The position numbers and the translations under genes are program-made. A DNA stretch of 64,000 nucleotides from Cryobacterium adonitolivorans (lineage in GTDB: Bacteria > Actinomycetota > Actinomycetes > Actinomycetales > Microbacteriaceae): contig NZ_SOFL01000002.1 of the NCBI RefSeq assembly GCF_004402695.1, positions 64,956 to 128,955 on the forward strand, given 5' to 3'. Shown in pieces: positions 60,656 through 64,000 of the stretch; position 1 is the first letter of the stretch, and each line of letters begins with the position of its first letter. Below the pieces are notes generated by a model. The model ran no database searches and was not told where the DNA came from. It worked only from the letters and a program-made list of their open reading frames with translations.

Positions 60656-61342
60656 TCACTTCGGCTGCTGGCGGCTCACCATCTCGGTGATCCAGATGGG
60701 CGCGAACGGCGACGTGCAGCCCGGGGGAGTCGGGTAGTCCTTGAGCACCTCCAGGCGCTCGCCGATGGCGAGGGCACGAGCGCGATACTCGCGATGCTCG
60801 ATCCCGATCTGGGCCAGGCAGTGGTTCATCGCCCACTGCAAGCGCTTCGGGGCATCTTTCATCTCGGCCTCGATGATGTCCAGCAGCCCGGGGAGGTCGA
60901 GTCCGTCGGGTTTCTTCGCCACGCGGTCGGTGGTCAGCGCCCAACCGGCGCTCGCGACCACCGGGTCCGAGTCGGCGAACCAGGCCACCCGCAGTTCCTC
61001 CACGTGCGGACTCTTCTTCACCACGTAGTTCACGAGCCAGTCCTGCACCTTGGGCGTACCCGCCTCGCGCAGCATGGCATCCAATTCATCACTCTCGAAC
61101 GCCTTCGGGCGGCAGATCAGCAACGCGAGTAGGCGTGCCGCGGTGTCCCCGGTCACCCACAGCTCGCGGGCAAGCTCCTGTTGGGTCTTGAGCCGCTTGG
61201 CGACCGCGCGTAACTTCGTGAGATTCACACCGTGGTCGTCACCGTGATTGGCGTTCACCGCGCGGATCTGCGGATCCTCGAGCGCGGCCAGCTCGGCCAT
61301 CACTTCGGCAACCGTCGTGCCGTCCAGTATCGTCTGGGCCAT
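60656..61342 (-). CDS. AlkD-like HEAT-repeat DNA alkylation repair protein
   Basis: This 228-residue protein resembles the DNA alkylation repair (AlkD) family of HEAT-repeat proteins. It contains LTKLRAVAKRLKTQQELARELW, ARLLALLICRPKAFESDELDAML, VQDWLVNYVVKKSPH and a SAGWALTTDRVAKK segment. AlkD-type glycosylases remove alkylated bases, but these family members often lack a known reaction and the key Trp/Asp/Arg residues are not certain here. The ATG at 61342 has GGGAGG upstream. Confidence 0.82.
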   Translation of the reverse strand: MAQTILDGTTVAEVMAELAALEDPQIRAVNANHGDDHGVNLTKLRAVAKRLKTQQELARELWVTGDTAARLLALLICRPKAFESDELDAMLREAGTPKVQDWLVNYVVKKSPHVEELRVAWFADSDPVVASAGWALTTDRVAKKPDGLDLPGLLDIIEAEMKDAPKRLQWAMNHCLAQIGIEHREYRARALAIGERLEVLKDYPTPPGCTSPFAPIWITEMVSRQQPK

Positions 61343-61672
61343 CGTGGCCTCCCGTCCCTCAGGTATGGGATCCAGCCTACGACGAGGGGCGCAACGGGAC
61401 ACTCGGCGGCGGGCGGGACCAGTCGCGGTCTGCTTGGCGCAACCTCGGACAATGTCGCCTGAAACCCTGTGCTTCCGCTCTTACCTCACGACTGGACCGA
61501 GCCTCCCGTTAGCGATGAAAATACACGCGGTGATGAGGTTTCGACACTGGCTGACGCGGGTTGGCGTCGGTGGCGAGCGTCGCTGCACCTCGTATGGTCG
61601 GATGCGCCAGCTATACCGGGCGCGCTGGGCCACACGGGGTGCAGTGAGCACCGACGAGCTCGCGAAAAGCCA
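61343..61672. other. Gene-poor stretch between AlkD-like and XRE genes
   Basis: These 330 bases have open frames in several phases, but none has a family match or a ribosome-binding site. The left end holds the promoter of the AlkD-like gene. No hairpin or repeat stands out. Confidence 0.5.
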
Positions 61673-62542
61673 CTACTCGGCGGGTGGGCCGTTGGTCAGG
61701 GGCGCCGGCGCGAATCGCTGGTGACCGAGCACGGCCAGGAGCGCCAGCTTTTCCGCGGCCTCGCTCCGCGGCGCCGCGGTGAGGATGAGCAATGCCTGAC
61801 CCTGGTCTTCGGTGTACAGGGTCTGGCAGTCCAGTTCGATCGCCCCCAGTTCGGGATGGATCAGGGTCTTGTGGTCCTCGAACCGGGTGGCCACATCCTG
61901 CAGCTCCCAGATCTCGGTGAACTCTGTGCTCACCCGGCTCAGCTCCCGCACCAGGGCACCCGCACGGGAGCGTTAACCCGCCGCTCCGACGGCCGCTCGG
62001 AGGCCGGCCACCTGGGCACGGCTGTGCCGCGGCCGGTCGGCCAGCGGGTAGATCTCCCGCTCGGCGGGGTCGATGAACCACCGGTACACGCTGCTGCGGG
62101 CCGGCCCGGTGTACCTGGAGTGGTCGCCGAGCAGCGCCGCGCCCAGCCAGTTCTGCGCCAGCGTCTCGCCGAGGCTGGAGAGGATCAGCGCCGGGGTCTC
62201 CTCGAGCCGGTCGAAGACCCGCATCAGCGAGGGGGCAACGTGCGTGTCCAGCGGGGTGCGCGCGGGCACGTTGTGGCCGGCGAGGCGGTACAGGTAGTCA
62301 CGCTCGTCGTTGCTCAGGCGCAGCGCCCGGGCCAGCGCCCCCAGCATCTGCTCGGATGGTTGCGGGCTGCGGGCCTGCTCCATCCGCACGTAGTAGTCCG
62401 CGGACATCCCGGCCAGCGCGGCGACCTCCTCGCGGCGTAACCCGGGCACCAAGCGTCGCGGTCCCGCGGGAAGGCCGACGTCCTCAGGGCGGAGCCCGCT
62501 CCGGCGGGAGCGGAGAAAATCGGCGAGGGCAGCTTGGTCCAT
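61673..62542 (-). pseudogene. XRE-family regulator (MmyB-like) split by a stop codon
   Basis: This regulator has an N-terminal XRE helix-turn-helix (RREEVAALAGMSADYYVRMEQARS) and a MmyB-like ligand domain. The frame from 62542 stops with TAA at 61973-61975. In the same frame the family sequence continues at once: RAGALVRELSRVSTEFTEIW, then DHKTLIHPELGAIELDCQTLY and LLILTAAPRSEAAEKLALL to 61673. The break is a single in-frame stop between AAG and RSRAG, a position with low conservation. It is either a nonsense mutation, a sequencing error, or a gene in two pieces. The divergent SDR gene is its usual partner. Confidence 0.8.
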
Positions 62543-62643
62543 GCCTCCATCATCCGCCACCGACGCGCCGCTCTCCAGGGACCGGCAGTCCTACGACAAC
62601 GGCTCCTCTCCCACATCCGGTCGCCGCCCTGCACACTCGAATC

Positions 62644-63390
62644 ATGAATATCACCGGAAACACCATTTTCATCCCCGGCGCCACGTCGGGCATCGGACTC
62701 GCCCTGGCCCTGCGACTGCAGGCCGCCGGCAACACCGTCGTGATCGGCGGGCGCCGCGCCGACGTGTTGCAGCGCCTCGCTGCCGAGCACGGTCTGTCGA
62801 CCGTCACCATCGACACCACCGACCCCGCCTCCGTCCTGGCCGCTCGCGACCAGGTTCTGGCCGAGCACGTCGACCTGAACGTGCTCATCGCCATGGCCGG
62901 GGTCATGAACGGCGAGGATGTGCGCGGGGCCGGCTTCCTGGCCGAAGCCGAACGCATCGTCGAGACCAACATCAATGGACCGCTGCGGCTGGTCGCGGCA
63001 TTCATCGAGCACCTGCAGACCCGCCCCGACGCCACCCTGATGACCGTGTCATCGGGTCTGGCGCACACCCCGCTGATGCACACCCCGACCTACAACGGCA
63101 CGAAGGCGTTCATCCACCAGTACAGCGAGACGATCCGGCTCCAGCTCGCGGGGAGCACGGTGCAAGTCATCGAGCTCGTGCCGCCGGCCGTGCAGACCGA
63201 ACTGATGGCGGGTAATTCGGTGAACGAGCACTTCATGCCGCTCGACGCCTTCGCCGACGAGGTCATGGACCTTCTCGAAGCCCAGCCCGACGCCCGGGAG
63301 ATCCTCGTTGACACCGTGAAATTCCTGCGGTTCGCGGAGGTTGAGGGACGCTACGCCGCCGCTGTCGCGACGCTGAACCCGGCCGCGTAG
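62644..63390 (+). CDS. SDR-family oxidoreductase (DltE-like)
   Basis: This 248-residue short-chain dehydrogenase has the cofactor motif TxxxGIG as PGATSGIGLALALRLQAAG and the NIN loop. The catalytic Ser is in VSSGLAHTP and the Tyr-Lys pair in TYNGTKAFIHQY. The form resembles DltE-like SDRs seen beside MmyB-type regulators in Actinobacteria. It is divergent from the broken XRE gene, which probably controlled it. The substrate is unknown. Confidence 0.9.
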   Translation: MNITGNTIFIPGATSGIGLALALRLQAAGNTVVIGGRRADVLQRLAAEHGLSTVTIDTTDPASVLAARDQVLAEHVDLNVLIAMAGVMNGEDVRGAGFLAEAERIVETNINGPLRLVAAFIEHLQTRPDATLMTVSSGLAHTPLMHTPTYNGTKAFIHQYSETIRLQLAGSTVQVIELVPPAVQTELMAGNSVNEHFMPLDAFADEVMDLLEAQPDAREILVDTVKFLRFAEVEGRYAAAVATLNPAA

Positions 63391-63495
63391 CAGGGCCGCG
63401 CACGCCCCGGACCGGGCCCAGCGATGGATGCGCCGGGGCAGGCGGAGATCGCGAGGTCGTGAGTGGTGCCCGGTGAATCGCCGGCGTAGACCGGA

Positions 63496-63873
63496 TCAGC
63501 TCGGGGCGGCGCCCCGGAACGCGCGGATGATCTGCGCGAGCGCCAGCCCGACGGCCGTGATCACGGGCACGGCAACCACCATCAGGGCGATGCGGTTGGG
63601 TCGGAACTCCAGGCCGTCCGGTCCGCCGACGTAGGCGCCGATTGGCACCGCGTAGCCACCGCCACCGCCGCCTCGCCCTTCACCGACACCCATGCCCGCC
63701 GGACCCAGGCCCCCGTCGGGCATCTCGCTGGTGCCCTCGCCGCCGCCGAAGCCAAAGCCGACGAGCGCGACGGGAACGAGGTCGTGGCCGCCCAATGTGG
63801 TCTTCTCGCCGTACGCCAACTTTGCGCCCCATGAAGGCACCGAATCCGCTAATTTCTCAATGAGGTTCGCCAT
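63496..63873 (-). CDS. GerW/YtfJ-like protein
   Basis: This 125-residue protein resembles GerW family sporulation proteins. It has KLAYGEKTTLGGHDLVPVALVGFGFGGGEG, a very Gly-rich loop (GEGRGGGGGGYAVPIGAYV) and a C-terminal hydrophobic helix ALMVVAVPVITAVGLALAQII. In spore-forming bacteria GerW (YtfJ) affects spore germination; here no spore genes are near, so the role is open. The ATG at 63873 begins MANLIEKLADSVPSWG. Nothing further was identified in 63874-64000. Confidence 0.65.
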   Translation of the reverse strand: MANLIEKLADSVPSWGAKLAYGEKTTLGGHDLVPVALVGFGFGGGEGTSEMPDGGLGPAGMGVGEGRGGGGGGYAVPIGAYVGGPDGLEFRPNRIALMVVAVPVITAVGLALAQIIRAFRGAAPS

Positions 63874-64000
63874 GGAGCGACCGTACGCGGGTTCGCGGTT
63901 TCCGGATAGACGCCACCGGCCGCCAGCCTCAACTGAAGCCGACGGCTCCGGTCACGGGAGGTCATGGGCGAGAATCGGGTCGCGCGGCTCGAGAACCGAG

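Noticed and set aside
61469-62440. 323-codon open frame opposite the XRE gene
   Set aside because: It reads through the antisense of the regulator and has no family motif or start signal.
1-64000. CRISPR arrays, tRNA or rRNA genes, intact IS elements, prophage or origin
   Set aside because: No regularly spaced repeats, no tRNA-like cloverleaf with a TTCGA arm in the right setting, no rRNA conserved blocks and no complete transposase were seen. Without a computed scan a short RNA gene could still be missed.

Overview
The window is about 64 kb of high-GC DNA with short Shine-Dalgarno sequences, many GTG starts, and closely packed or overlapping genes. The protein set points to an actinobacterium: a stand-alone LigD-type polymerase, IclR, PucR and PadR regulators, a single-domain sugar ABC ATPase, a PhoX/DUF839 phosphatase and an actinobacterial-type putrescine oxidase. 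Family resemblance suggests Microbacteriaceae or a relative of Arthrobacter. That placement is inference; no rRNA or tRNA gene is present to test it.

Left part (1-8.7 kb): an uncharacterised carbohydrate locus. A CUT2-type sugar ABC importer (permease cut by the window edge, single-domain ATPase, lipoprotein binding protein) diverges from a DeoR-type repressor. Next comes a tightly overlapping operon of a D-2-hydroxyacid dehydrogenase, two different FGGY kinases and a histidine phosphatase. The substrate cannot be read from the sequence. From 8.7 to 16.5 kb follow CorA, a CocE-type hydrolase with a divergent TetR regulator, a STAS-like protein beside a GGDEF-EAL protein, a methyltransferase and another histidine phosphatase.

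16.5-22 kb holds a Gly-Val-Gly repeat protein next to a protein with a hydrophobic core and an HELTH zinc-site motif, then a relic of a sigma factor, DUF1801 and GrpB proteins, and a LigD-polymerase gene broken by a frameshift. 22-33.4 kb is a nearly complete putrescine-to-succinate route: putrescine oxidase, universal stress protein, APC permease, and an oppositely transcribed operon of GABA aminotransferase, glutamate dehydrogenase and two aldehyde dehydrogenases, with a divergent PucR activator. 33.4-37.7 kb holds a damaged second copy of the 5' end of the LigD-polymerase gene, a CitMHS citrate transporter and its CitA/CitB-type two-component system.

37.7-64 kb is accessory. It has two lipoproteins, a coupled set of two amidohydrolases and a SnoaL-like protein with a divergent IclR regulator, an ArsR/AHSA1 pair, an MFS transporter, a metallo-beta-lactamase-fold hydrolase, PhoX, a TetR/DUF4386 pair with two matched operators, DUF808, a Pyr_excise-like protein, an ICMT-family methyltransferase, LysE, PadR with an ABC1 kinase, an AlkD-like HEAT protein, an XRE regulator split by a stop codon beside an SDR dehydrogenase, and a GerW-like protein. 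This stretch also carries many broken genes: pieces of at least two and perhaps three transposases, and remains of MerR, DHFR-like, alpha/beta-hydrolase and membrane-protein genes. No tRNA, rRNA, CRISPR array, intact IS or prophage was seen.
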